Shown here one piece after another: positions 9,158-17,899 of a DNA stretch of 64,000 nt; within the stretch, counting starts at the first letter, position 1; each line of letters opens with the position of its first letter. The notes under the pieces are model-generated. The model was not told the origin of the DNA and ran no database searches. It saw only the letters and a program-made list of their open reading frames with translations. The position numbers and the translations under genes are program-made. Source of the stretch: Bog-159 sp963756605 (GTDB lineage: Bacteria; Acidobacteriota; Terriglobia; Bryobacterales; Bryobacteraceae); contig CAVWOT010000014.1 of the NCBI GenBank assembly GCA_963756605.1, positions 62,001 through 126,000 of the forward strand, given 5' to 3'.

Positions 9158-9415
9158 ATGACCAAGACGATTCGTTCGCAATTCGTTCACGAGGTAGGCG
9201 AAATGGTCGAGGGCTTCGTCATCTTGGAAAAGCGCACCGTCATTCCACCGGTCCCGCTTCAACGGCGGCGTGGAGTCTATGACTATCTGGTGGAAGTACC
9301 GCCGACGCCGATAAAAGCGCACTCGGCTCGGAAAACTATTCCAGAACGTGGGTCCTTCACTCGTTCCACGCCTGATGAACGGGCTGGTGTGGTTCGGCGT
9401 GTTCCTTCACGATGA
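9158..9415 (+). CDS. Hypothetical protein, 85 aa
   Basis: Starts at an ATG preceded by GAGAGGG at a good distance, which supports a real gene over the longer frame starting 13 codons earlier. The N-terminal half (MTKTIRSQFVHEVGEMVEGFVILEKR) is compact and acidic. The C-terminal half is basic and Pro/Arg-rich and may be divergent or out of frame after about codon 45. No family is recognised. Followed after 21 nt by another small gene with its own strong ribosome binding site. Confidence 0.5.
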   Translation: MTKTIRSQFVHEVGEMVEGFVILEKRTVIPPVPLQRRRGVYDYLVEVPPTPIKAHSARKTIPERGSFTRSTPDERAGVVRRVPSR

Positions 9416-9436
9416 ATCGCCGCACCAGGAGTAGTC

Positions 9437-9712
9437 ATGAAAGCGACTAAGGCTCTAAAGCGACTTACCCACGTAAATGATCTGATTTCGGATGTGATGG
9501 AGCGATACTCAGCAGATTCGCCCGACATCCGAGAAAAGCTCCAGGATGCGAAGGCTGCGGTCGGTCGCGCCACGGACGCTGTGAAATTGCAGGTGCCCTC
9601 CAGGACGAAGAATGCTCAGAAGAAAGCCGCTACCAAAGCGACGGCAGTGAAAGTTCCGCCCGCAAAGATGACAAAGAAGACCCAGCGGAGCACAACGGGT
9701 GAAAAAGAGTAA
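9437..9712 (+). CDS. Small protein with helical N-terminus and lysine-rich tail, 91 aa
   Basis: A strong AGGAG lies 6 nt before the ATG. Residues 1-55 look like a helical hairpin (LKRLTHVNDLISDVMERY...LQDAKAAVGRATDAVKL). Residues 56-91 are a Lys/Ala/Thr-rich tail resembling histone-H1-like nucleic-acid-binding tails. Small acidobacterial proteins of this design exist, but no function is established; DNA binding is inference from charge alone. Probably cotranscribed with the preceding gene. Confidence 0.6.
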   Translation: MKATKALKRLTHVNDLISDVMERYSADSPDIREKLQDAKAAVGRATDAVKLQVPSRTKNAQKKAATKATAVKVPPAKMTKKTQRSTTGEKE

Positions 9713-9874
9713 ATTCACCGCCCTCCAATAGGAGCGGCGCAAGATTGGCGGCGACCAATTTCAGCCAGGGCACTGAAAGCGGGTCTGACCTCAGCCGCCA
9801 GTCCGATCGCAAAGCCCATACAACGACCGGCCTGTTGACCGCCCGGGTCGCCCACCCCCACCCCCAGCCTAGCC

Positions 9875-10820
9875 AGTACTAACTTGCATAAATAACGGTT
9901 AATAGAGATGGTCGTATGTCCCGATCAAAGACGGTTGAAACACCTGACGGAGGAGGGAGAGGCGGTGTTGCGTACCTGGACGCGCAAGGGCAACGGAGAA
10001 CAATGGCTGGCGGATCGCGCCCGGATCATTCTAATGTCTCACGAAGGCGTTACGGTTGGGGGAATTACCAAAAGGTTGCACACACCGCCGGCGCGCGCTG
10101 GCGCTGCTCGATCAGGACCCGCCGCGCGGCTATGCGCAATGGAACGGCCGCTTGTTGGCGGAGGCTTTGGGCGATGTCAGTGCGGATCACACGTGGCGGA
10201 TTTTGCGCAAGTACAAAATCCAGTTACAGCGGCGGCGGAGCTGGTGTATCAGCACCGATCCCGAGTTCGGGCCGAAAGCCGCCAATGTCGTGGGGATCTA
10301 TCTGGATCCTCCGGAACACGATTTGGTGCTGTCGGTCGATGAGAAACCGCATATTCAGGCGGCGGAACGCGGCTTTCTCCGCCTCCCAAATGGCAAAAGC
10401 GGTGAACGGTTTCAGCCACTGCTATAAGCGACACGGTACCACGACCCTTTTTGCCGCCCTGAACATCCTGACCGGCCAGGTGCAGACAAGCCATTACCCG
10501 CGGCGCCGCCGCCGTGAGTTTGTGGACTTTATGAATGGAATCGTAGCGGACCACCCGGACCGCATGATTCACGTGGTGCTGGACCACCTGACTACCAACC
10601 AGCCCAAGCGGGACCGATAGCTGCAATCGCATCCGAAAGTCCACTTGCACTTCATTCCCACCTATAGCTCCTGGCTCAACCAGGTGGAATGCTGGTTCAG
10701 TATGATGAGCCGCGCGGCACTGCGCGGTGCCAGTTTCACCTCCCCCCCGCCAGTTCAGGACGCCATTGAAGCCTGTCTAAGCCCCAACAGCTTTACTCTA
10801 ATTTATGCAAGTAGGTACTA
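9875..10820 (+). mobile_element. IS630-family element, copy B (decayed)
   Basis: Ends match copy A: left AGTACTAACTTGCATAAAT, right (reverse complement) AGTACCTACTTGCATAAAT, 17 of 19 identical. Same orientation as copy A. Copy B keeps the middle block that A lost but has lost the segment between the HTH part and LALLDQDPPRG, and has a second deletion near its 3' end. The two copies bracket 3.9 kb of accessory DNA like a decayed composite. Confidence 0.85.
9916..10797 (+). pseudogene. IS630-family transposase pseudogene (copy B)
   Basis: The start region corresponds to copy A but is frameshifted. The text then jumps from the CCGGCGCGCG region at about 10085-10095 straight into LALLDQDPPRGYAQWNGRL, skipping about 107 bp present in copy A. 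It retains IYLDPPEHDLVLSVDEKPHIQAAERGF with the expected catalytic Asp. A stop replaces Trp in PKRDR-W (near 10618), and a 3' deletion removes most of the AFVEVYNPKAAP block. Confidence 0.83.
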
Positions 10821-10850
10821 GCGTCATGAGTTAGAAATTCATTGAATAAT

Positions 10851-11214
10851 TAGGGCGGACTCGCGCTGCTGCTGGCGACCACCGGCATTTATGGAGTACT
10901 CTCGTATTTGATGAGCCGCCGCACTGCGGAGATCGGGCTGCGCGTCGCGCTAAGCGCCAGCAGGCGACGCATTCTGCGAATGACCGTCGCCCCAGGGCAT
11001 GCGGCCGGTGCTGGCCGGTCTGATGCTGGGAGCGGTGGGCTCGTGATGGTTATCGCGCTACTTCACAGCGCTGCTGTTCGGCATTAAGCCACTCGACACG
11101 CCGTCGTACTTTGCGGTAGCCGCGCTGGTGCTTGCCAGCGCGCTGATCGCCTGCTATCTGCCCGGCCGCCGAGCTATGCGTATCGATCCCTCGGTCGCAC
11201 TGCGGACCGAGTAG
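10851..11214 (+). pseudogene. 3' fragment of a MacB/FtsX-like ABC permease (ADOP type)
   Basis: Reads LALLLATTGIYGVLSYLMSRRTAEIGLRVALSASRRRILRMTV, then after a frameshift and an in-frame TGA continues RYFTALLFGIKPLDTPSYF, then ALVLASALIACYLPGRRAMRIDPSVALRTE and stop. This is the C-terminal end of the acidobacterial duplicated orphan permease family. The 5' part is missing; the fragment begins about 30 bp after IS630 copy B, so the element or a deletion it mediated probably removed it. Confidence 0.85.
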
Positions 11215-11804
11215 TGTGTCGTCCGCTCACGCTCACATCCCACAATATGTCGAACCTAAAGCCCCGATGGTCAAAGCGCGATTCTCCACCCGGTTCAAGT
11301 GATGTCTCAAAGAAGCCTTAATGCGACTGCAGTTTTGACCAAAGGCGAAAGCCACCGGTCCGGGTGTAGAAGCACCGATAGCACCGATGCAGAGGTTGAA
11401 CTGAACTACTCGCCGGCCGTCCGTTCGCCGGCGATGCCTTCCCCCCGCTTCAGGTGGTTCCGATCATGGCGACCCACGGTTTCCACGATGGTTCCAGTGT
11501 CATGTTCCCGCGTTCGGTTGACTCTTGGCCCATGCCTCCTGGTCAAACGGCTGCATGACGTGGCGATCCTCGGCCAGCGTCTGGCGCAAACCCGGAAAAC
11601 GAATGCCACCTCGCAATCGGCAAGGCGGCAAAAGATCTCCGGCGCGCTCCGGAGTGGTCCGATCACCTCCAGAGCATCGAGGTCGCCCGGTTTGGGAGGC
11701 ATAAGGATTCAGTATATCGACTCACAATATCATGGGCGGCGGGAGTAATACTCGGTTGCCGCTTTGCTGGTGCGGCCACCAGACACAGACATCTAGGAGC
11801 TAAT
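11215..11804. other. 590-bp region without a recognised gene
   Basis: Overlapping frames of 98-149 codons exist on both strands (minus 11406-11702, plus 11299-11748) but neither has a recognisable domain or good ribosome binding site. The minus frame (GPRVNRTREHDTG...) is the more protein-like, yet is not assigned. The last 40 bp carry the ribosome binding site of the next gene. Confidence 0.3.
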
Positions 11805-12800
11805 ATGGTCCAACAGGCCAAGAGGAGTACTGTGAAGGCAAAGACGATTTTGCTGCTGGCGCTTGCGCTTGAGTGCACGGCGGCGGATTATCCGGAAGCG
11901 CAGATCTCAAACGGCGTTTTGCGGGTAAAGCTGCTGCTGCCGGACGCCCAGAACGGCTACTACCGCGGCACGCGATTTGACTGGTCAGGCGCTATTTCCA
12001 GCCTTCAATTCAAGGGTCACGAATATTTCGGCAAATGGTTCGACCACTACGACCCGAAGATTCACGATGCCATCATGGGACCGGTGGAAGAGTTTCTCAC
12101 GAACGGCACGGGTTTGGGGTACGAGGAGGCTAGACCCGGCGAGAGCTTCGTGAAAATCGGGGTAGGCGCGATCCGCAAACCTGCGGAGCCCGCCTTCCGC
12201 CAGTTCGGCACCTACGACATCACCAACAACGGAAAATGGACTATTCGCAAGACCGCCGAATTGGTGGAGTTCACGCAGGAACTCTCAGACACCCTCGGCT
12301 ACTCTTACATATATAAGAAGACCGTTCGGCTAGTGCCGGGCAAGGCGGAGATGGTGCTGGAGCACAGTCTGCGGAATACCGGCAAGAAAGCGATCATCAC
12401 CAGCGTCTACGAGCACAATTTCTACATGCTGGACCACCAGCCCGCCGGCCCCGGCTACAGCGTACGATTCCCATTCGACGTTCATCCGCAGGCCAATCTG
12501 AACGGGGCGGCGGAAGCGCGAGGCAAGGAATTTACCTACCTGAACGAGTTGCAGGAGGGCCAGTCGGTGGCCACCGCGATGGAGGGCTTTGGTGGCACGC
12601 CACGCGATTACGATATCCGGGTAGAAAACCGCAATGCCGGAATCGGCGTGCGGCAAACGTCCGACCGGCCGATTGCGAAGCTGTATTTCTGGTCCATCCG
12701 TACCACCGTCTGCCCGGAGGCGTTTATTGATCTCAAGGCCGAGCCGGGGCAGGACGTAAGATGGAGAATCAGCTATGCGTTTTACACGCTTCCCCAGTAG
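11805..12800 (+). CDS. Secreted protein, galactose-mutarotase-like fold suspected
   Basis: 331 residues. The ATG follows TAGGAG by 5-6 nt. The N-terminus has a basic stretch and hydrophobic core (KAKTILLLALALECTAADYPEAQ), consistent with export; a GTG ten codons in is the alternative start. The body is beta-rich with GTRFDWSGAISSLQFKGHE, FVKIGVGAIRK and VYEHNFYMLD, reminiscent of aldose-1-epimerase-like beta-sandwich proteins (inference from pattern, no catalytic His pair confirmed). It precedes the mannonate-dehydratase homologue by 33 nt, so the two probably form a sugar-processing operon. Confidence 0.75.
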   Translation: MVQQAKRSTVKAKTILLLALALECTAADYPEAQISNGVLRVKLLLPDAQNGYYRGTRFDWSGAISSLQFKGHEYFGKWFDHYDPKIHDAIMGPVEEFLTNGTGLGYEEARPGESFVKIGVGAIRKPAEPAFRQFGTYDITNNGKWTIRKTAELVEFTQELSDTLGYSYIYKKTVRLVPGKAEMVLEHSLRNTGKKAIITSVYEHNFYMLDHQPAGPGYSVRFPFDVHPQANLNGAAEARGKEFTYLNELQEGQSVATAMEGFGGTPRDYDIRVENRNAGIGVRQTSDRPIAKLYFWSIRTTVCPEAFIDLKAEPGQDVRWRISYAFYTLPQ

Positions 12801-12833
12801 CCGCATTGGGAGCGTCGTACTTGTGAGGTGGCT

Positions 12834-13928
12834 ATGAGCATACCAGAGACGGTCCAGCCGGGGCGCAGAGATTTTGGCAAGATGGCGCTGGGTGGCGTGA
12901 TGGGAGGGCTGCTGGCGCCCCGGATGGCCAGGGCCACGGTGCATCCGAATACGCCCGGTATCAAGCTGTGCGCGCAATCGGGCGCCACCCCAACCGATGA
13001 GCAGTTGCTGTTTCTGAAACAGATTGGCGCTGAATATGTCAGCGTCGGAGCGCCTCCGGACATGCGGACGGGCGAGGCTTTCCTGGCCATCAAGAAGCGG
13101 TACGCCGATGCTGGAATTACGGTGTGGAACATCGGCAACACCAGCGTACACAATATGCCGGAAGTGACGCTGAACCTGCCGGGGCGTGACCAGAAGATCG
13201 AGGAGTATAAGCAGTATATCCGCAATCTGGGCACGGCGGGGATCTACTATACGACCTATGCTCACATGGGAAACGGCATCTGGTCGAGCGGTCGCGCGAT
13301 GGTGCGCGGCGCTTGGGCGCGTGAGTTCGACATGGCCAGTCCCAATAAGACTGGAGTGTGGGACGGCAAAACGTGGACGGAGCCACTGTCGCACGGGCGC
13401 GAGTTTACCAACGAAGAGGTCTGGGAGAACTTCACCTACTTCATCAAACAGGTAGCGCCAGTGGCGGAGGAGAACACTGTGCGCATCGGCATCCACCCGG
13501 ACGATCCGCCCGTGCCAGTGCTGGCGGGCGTGCCGCGTTGCATCTTCGGTAACTTTCAAGGCTACCAGCGGGCGCTGGAGATTGCTGGTAGCCCAAACGT
13601 CGGTATCTGCCTCTGCTGCGGTACGTGGCTGGAGGGCGGTAAGGCTCTGACTGAGAAAGACCCCGAGGAGATGATCCGCTATTTCGGCGCCACTAAGATC
13701 TGGAAAATTCATTTCCGCAACGTGAGCGCGCCACTGCCGCACTTCGTCGAAACGTTTATGGATGACGGCTATTACGACATGTACAAGATCATGAAGGCGC
13801 TACACGACGTGAACTTTGACGGCATTGTGATCCTGGACCACTCCCCCGTTATGGCGGGCGGCAACTACTCCCAGACTGCGTACGGGTTCGCCTATATGCG
13901 GGCGCTGCTGAATCGCGCAAACGCATAG
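12834..13928 (+). CDS. Mannonate dehydratase (UxuA) homologue with Tat signal
   Basis: The ATG at 12834 is 5 nt after GAGG; a GTG two codons upstream is less likely. Residues 10-34 form a twin-arginine signal (GRRDFGKMALGGVMGGLLAP...ARA). The mature part is a TIM-barrel-like UxuA protein: GIHPDDPPVPVLAGVPRC and FGNFQGYQRALEI are the family signature, and WKIHFRNVS and DGIVILDHSP supply candidate metal ligands. Family enzymes convert D-mannonate to 2-keto-3-deoxygluconate in the cytoplasm, so a Tat leader implies action outside the membrane. Substrate is unproven. Confidence 0.88.
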   Translation: MSIPETVQPGRRDFGKMALGGVMGGLLAPRMARATVHPNTPGIKLCAQSGATPTDEQLLFLKQIGAEYVSVGAPPDMRTGEAFLAIKKRYADAGITVWNIGNTSVHNMPEVTLNLPGRDQKIEEYKQYIRNLGTAGIYYTTYAHMGNGIWSSGRAMVRGAWAREFDMASPNKTGVWDGKTWTEPLSHGREFTNEEVWENFTYFIKQVAPVAEENTVRIGIHPDDPPVPVLAGVPRCIFGNFQGYQRALEIAGSPNVGICLCCGTWLEGGKALTEKDPEEMIRYFGATKIWKIHFRNVSAPLPHFVETFMDDGYYDMYKIMKALHDVNFDGIVILDHSPVMAGGNYSQTAYGFAYMRALLNRANA

Positions 13929-13951
13929 GAACCACGCCAGGAAACAGTTCC

Positions 13952-14074
13952 ACACGACACCACCAAACCCGTAAAGCACTCTCCGAGGCCATGAAAAAGC
14001 GCTGGCCCGCTAAGAAGGCGGAGAGCGGACAATCCGCGCCTGCTGCAAAGTCCGCCCGCAAGAAGTCCGCATAG
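13952..14074 (+). other. Short basic reading frame, remnant of a KKRW-tail protein
   Basis: One frame reads TRKALSEAMKKRW followed by PAKKAESGQSAPAAKSARKK and a stop at 14072-14074. Such basic ALSEAMKKRW tails end small acidobacterial DNA-binding-like proteins. No start with a ribosome binding site is seen apart from the internal ATG at 13991, giving 27 residues. Either a microprotein or a gene remnant. Confidence 0.3.
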
Positions 14075-14331
14075 ACGCGACTGCCGCTGCGAGCAAAAAA
14101 GCCGGCCTGAGAGCTACATCCGGCAGCACGTTTGTACGACGCATATCATGACGATGGGGCAGGGCCAAAGCGTATTCAAGGCGACTGATAGAAGCGTAGA
14201 GGTCCACGGACGCAATCCGTTGCGGGCGCAACGATTGAAAAACTGCAAGTTGTCACGCCGATGGCGCTCTATCTTGCCGACCCTAATATCGCGAACTCGC
14301 CGCCATCGCGCGCTATCATTCGAAATGGACG

Positions 14332-15129
14332 ATGAAAATTGCGACATGGAACATCAACTCGGTCCGTCGGCGGCTGCCACTCGTCGTAGACTGGCTGACG
14401 GCGAACAAACCCGACGTGCTCTGCCTCCAGGAAACCAAGGTGCCCGACAGTGAGTTTCCTGCCGCCCCTTTCCACGATGCTGGATACCACGTCGCATTCC
14501 GCGGCATGAAGGGCTACAATGGCGTCGCTACTCTGACTCATCGCCAGCCCGAATCCGTATTCTATGGTCTCTGCGCAGGACCTGACAGCGAAGATGTGCG
14601 TATCCTCGAAACTGTAGTGGACGGCATACCCATTGTCAACACCTATGTTCCGCAGGGTTACAAAATCGGCACTGATAAGTTCGTCTTCAAGCTGGAATGG
14701 TTTCACCGCGTACGCCGGTTTTTCAGCGAGCGAATCGATCCAAAGATGCCGGCCATTTGGCTCGGCGATCTGAACGTCGCGCCCGAGCCAATCGATGTTT
14801 ACCACCCTGAGCACCGTGCCAACGATCCGGACTTCCACATCGACGCACGTGACGCCTATCGTTACGCGGTCGGCTGGGGATTCATTGATGTGTTTCGGAA
14901 TCTCTATCCTGATCGGGTACAGTATACCTACTGGGATTACTTCCGGAACGCCTTCGCGCATAATTGGGGGTGGCGCATCGACCATATTTTGGCGACAGCT
15001 CCGTTGGCCGCCGTTTGCCGCGCCAGCGACGTTGACCTGGAGACTCGTCGGGCCACCGGCGCATCCGATCACGCAGTGGTTTGGGCAGACTTCGACTATG
15101 ACAGCCATAGGGCGAAAATCAATGAATAG
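14332..15129 (+). CDS. xthA: Exodeoxyribonuclease III
   Basis: 265 residues, full family length. Endonuclease/exonuclease/phosphatase fold with MKIATWNINSVR, LCLQETKV (metal-binding Glu), YVPQG, WLGDLNVAPEPIDVYHP (active-site Asp-Asn), WRIDHILAT and the terminal GASDHAVV (catalytic His). It removes nucleotides 3' to 5' and cleaves at abasic sites in base-excision repair. Stands alone between unrelated genes. Confidence 0.95.
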   Translation: MKIATWNINSVRRRLPLVVDWLTANKPDVLCLQETKVPDSEFPAAPFHDAGYHVAFRGMKGYNGVATLTHRQPESVFYGLCAGPDSEDVRILETVVDGIPIVNTYVPQGYKIGTDKFVFKLEWFHRVRRFFSERIDPKMPAIWLGDLNVAPEPIDVYHPEHRANDPDFHIDARDAYRYAVGWGFIDVFRNLYPDRVQYTYWDYFRNAFAHNWGWRIDHILATAPLAAVCRASDVDLETRRATGASDHAVVWADFDYDSHRAKINE

Positions 15130-15292
15130 AACCCGGATCTCAGCGGAGTGCTGCGGGTCGAAGCCAGGTCGCAGGCATTCTGGTCACGACCCAGGATACC
15201 AAAAGGCTGCTGGACTGCGGAGCGTCAACGTGCCGAAGCCGAACGGAATAACGCGCATGGGTCTGCATCCGATACCCCTCAGTACGGACGGC
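15130..15292. other. Spacer between xthA and truncated blaR1
   Basis: No gene recognised. It begins just after xthA and ends where the blaR1 frame on the opposite strand loses family resemblance, so the deletion or rearrangement that cut blaR1 probably has its junction here, near 15290-15310. Confidence 0.3.
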
Positions 15293-15751
15293 TCAACTCA
15301 GGATGGGCAATCCTCCTTCGAGGCAACGGCCGGTGGGGCGGCTCCTGCGAATGAGACGGCGGCTCAGAAGCAGTCCCGTGACCAGGCGCAATACAAGGAA
15401 GCCCGCTCCCAGCGAGTACACTGCCAAAAGCAGCACCGGCCAGCGGGCAGGATGGCGCGATGCGGCCATCTTCGGTAATTGCGCGGCTGGCTGGTGAATC
15501 GCAAGGTTGCCGGAATCGAGGCTGCGCGCGGCGGCGGAGGGCGCGTCGTAACCCGGCACTTCCGGCAGGCTCACCGCGGGCAGAGTCATATTGAGCGCCG
15601 GGATCAGCAGCGAGCCGAACAGGACCGCGGTCCATGCGGCCAGCCTAACAGAGGGGTCCTTGACGCGGAAGAGCCGCAATAGGACGGCTGCGGCGATTGC
15701 CACTACGGCGGAACGCAGCGCCCATGCGGCCAGAAATGTAAGGGGGGGCAT
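15293..15751 (-). pseudogene. BlaR1/MecR1-type (M56) sensor, N-terminal fragment
   Basis: The ATG at 15751 has AAGGAG upstream. Residues 1-151 show the first membrane segments of the M56 family (TFLAAWALRSAVVAIAAAVLLRLF, then AWTAVLFGSLLIPALNMTLP and WPVLLLAVYSLGAGFLVLRLVTGLLL) ending in RRLIRRSRP, where the family continues towards the zinc-protease domain. Here it stops after about 10 unrelated residues. Without HExxH the protein cannot signal by proteolysis. Confidence 0.75.
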
Positions 15752-16133
15752 ACTGTCTTCTCCTTACGCGCGGCGATCTTCGCGGCCAACTGCCGCAATT
15801 TTTGCGGTTTGAGCACCTGCCGATCCACCAAGCGGACCATCAATTCCTCGACCGAACCGCCGCATAACCGATCCACCAACTGCGCCACCACATCGGCGGC
15901 CACGTTGCGCGGGGTCTCCGATGCACGGTAGACGAAGGTGCGGCCCTCGATGGTGTGGGACAGGTAGCCCTTCTGAGATGCCGGAGGATGGTGGAGTCCT
16001 TGAAAGGGCGCTGTCCGGCCGGACCTTAGCGGCAGAGTTCGGCGGTCGAATCGGGGTGGATCCAGACAAAACCCATGACCAGTTGTTTGAGTTGGGTGGG
16101 GGCGGCGCGGCGGTTTTTGACAATGTTAAACAT
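15703..16133 (-). pseudogene. BlaI/MecI-type repressor gene, one nonsense codon and one frameshift
   Basis: From ATG 16133: MFNIVKNRRAAPTQLKQLV, then MGFVWIHPDSTAELCR, then an in-frame TAA (16026-16028), then QRPFKDSTILRHLRR. A shift near 15970 restores KGYLSHTIEGRTFVYRASE and the C-terminal VVAQLVDRLCGGSVEELMV. The order and KDST / KGYL / EGRT / YRA motifs match winged-helix BlaI repressors. The 3' end overlaps the blaR1 start by 49 nt, the usual operon form. Both genes are decaying together. Confidence 0.78.
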
Positions 16134-16324
16134 TATAACGTTACAAACTATAACAGCAAAAAAAAAATTGATGTCAAGGGTTCGATCGAGGAGCTGCGCT
16201 GAAACGATTTGCCCCTGATTCGTCACTATCATAATGAGGCAGCCTCGGGATGGTGAGATGGGCCGCCATCTCAAGGTATGCTACCCGGAATCCGCGGCAA
16301 GAACCAAGCTTGGAGATAGAGGCT

Positions 16325-17047
16325 ATGTTTCCCTACGACAGTTCGCTACTCGCCAGTGTTCAAACCGATCCCCAATCTATCTCGGATGTTCTTCAAACCC
16401 TCCAGTCCATCGAAACTACTTGTGTCGATGGCGACGGCCTGAAATGGTTCAACTGGCTGTATCTGCAGGTGACGCAGGCGGTCGAAGCGCGGGTTGCAGG
16501 TGGTGGATTCACGGATCCGGCGTGGCTCGCCGAGCTCGACGTGCAATTCGCGCGTCTCTACTTTTCTGCCCTCAAATCCTCACTCTCCGGTGAAGCCACC
16601 CCCACTTGCTGGCAAGTGTTGTTCAACAGCCGCAACCAGGGCGCAATCGCGCGAATCCAGTTCGCCTTGGCAGGCATCAACGCCCATATAAATCACGACT
16701 TGCCGGAAGCCATCGTCACCACCTGTGAGGTCACCGGTACAACACCGGATCACGGTGGAACGCAGTACAGGGACTACACCGCACTCAACTCCACTCTGGA
16801 CAGCCTCATTGAATCTGCCAAGACCACGCTGAATGTCCGCCTCCTCGGTGGGACGCTTCCGCCGATCTCTCATCTGGAAGACACGTTCGCCGCTTGGAAC
16901 GTAAGCGCTGCCCGCGAGTCAGCGTGGCAAAACGCAGGACATCTTTGGCAACTCCGTACCGTTCCGTTGTTTGAATCAAGCTTCATGGATATGCTGGACG
17001 GCTTCACGAGTGTGATCAGCAAGGCACTGCTGGTACCCGTCCCATGA
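16325..17047 (+). CDS. DUF5995 family protein
   Basis: 240 residues from the ATG at 16325, preceded by GGAG at about 9 nt; upstream in-frame codons are less protein-like. It carries the family blocks DGLKWFNWLYLQVTQAVE, FTDPAWLAELDVQFARLYF and QFALAGINAHINHDLPEAI, followed by TPDHGGTQYRDYTALN. The conserved His-Ile-Asn-His-Asp cluster suggests a metal site, but no activity is established for the family. It stands alone next to the tRNA gene. Confidence 0.88.
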   Translation: MFPYDSSLLASVQTDPQSISDVLQTLQSIETTCVDGDGLKWFNWLYLQVTQAVEARVAGGGFTDPAWLAELDVQFARLYFSALKSSLSGEATPTCWQVLFNSRNQGAIARIQFALAGINAHINHDLPEAIVTTCEVTGTTPDHGGTQYRDYTALNSTLDSLIESAKTTLNVRLLGGTLPPISHLEDTFAAWNVSAARESAWQNAGHLWQLRTVPLFESSFMDMLDGFTSVISKALLVPVP

Positions 17048-17421
17048 CAAAAATGCAGTTCCACCGCAGCTATATTTTTCGGCCCGGTCTTCTCGACAGA
17101 CCTGACGGCGCCAGCCAAACAATACCGATCGTACGCGCGCTTCGGACTTTTGCATAGTTTTGCATTTGCCGATGTGCGTCCGGCATGAGACCGCAACTAA
17201 CGAAAGGCTCAGCAGTTATGAGGTTTTGCATAGTTTGCATAGGGTAATCGGCAATAAAAAGAAACGCGGGGGGCTGTCGCGTTCGGGCGGTTCACGCGAG
17301 GGGCGGCGTACACAAGGCGACGACGGCTTCGAGTAGGGAGGAGGAAGAGGAGTTTGGACTCCATTTGGACTCCACGGAGAAGAGGATTTAAGGATTAATC
17401 GACCTAAGTATTTGGAAACAG
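17048..17421. other. Gene-free region with short direct repeats beside the tRNA
   Basis: Contains two near copies of a TTTTGCATAGTTTTGCAT-like motif (about 17150-17167 and 17222-17240) and a tandem TTTGGACTCCA duplication at about 17352-17373. No coding frame is convincing. It flanks the 3' end of the tRNA gene, a common integration side. Confidence 0.4.
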
Positions 17422-17498
17422 TGGTGGGCCCGTGGCGACTCGAACGCCAGACCTCTACCGTGTCAAGGTAGCGCTCTAACCAACTGAGCTACGGGCCC
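17422..17498 (-). tRNA. tRNA-Val (anticodon GAC), CCA encoded
   Basis: Reverse strand gives acceptor GGGCCCG pairing with CGGGCCC, discriminator A and an encoded CCA. The D-arm contains AGCTCAGTTGGTTAGAGC, the anticodon stem is CTACC/GGTAG with loop TTGACAC (anticodon GAC), and the T-arm loop is TTCGAGT. All arms pair, length 77 with CCA. Confidence 0.97.
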
Positions 17499-17899
17499 GA
17501 TAGGCGTAGTGTACCACGGCCAAAACCGTGCTTGCGCGTACATCTCACACACCTGACGCTCTACGCCGCGTAAGACGTCTGAGCTAAGTTGAGCAACATG
17601 CTTTCTCAAACCGCACGCGCATGGCCGTCGTAATCGTAGGACTCTTAACTAAGGTACTGGCATTTATGTCAAGTAGGTCATTTATGTAAGAGCCTAATTA
17701 AAAACAGTAATCGTTTGGTACCTCGCTTGCTTTGGTGACGGATTTGCGGACTTATGAGACGATGTGTAAGTCACCGCAGGTGCCCGTTACCGTGGTGAAA
17801 GCTGGCATCGCCAGTTCGGATACCAGCAAGTCGCGCAACATGTGTCGCATCTGTACTCTTATGCCGCCACTTATATTGCTGACTCCGACATTGTCCTTC
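17499..17899. other. Gene-free region between tRNA-Val and the sedolisin remnant
   Basis: No recognisable gene. AT-richer stretches around 17640-17720 lie where the 5' part of the sedolisin gene would be expected; frames here do not show family motifs, so that part has been lost or is unrecognisable. Confidence 0.3.

Noticed and set aside
11406..11702. 98-codon minus-strand frame with protein-like text
   Set aside because: No family recognised, no ribosome binding site; left as unassigned.
12330..13742. 470-codon minus-strand frame
   Set aside because: Antisense to the mannonate-dehydratase homologue and the secreted protein, both with signals and motifs.
16121..16165. BlaI operator upstream of the decayed blaI gene
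   Set aside because: The AT-rich stretch with TTATA/TATAA ends has no real dyad and lacks the TACA-TGTA core.
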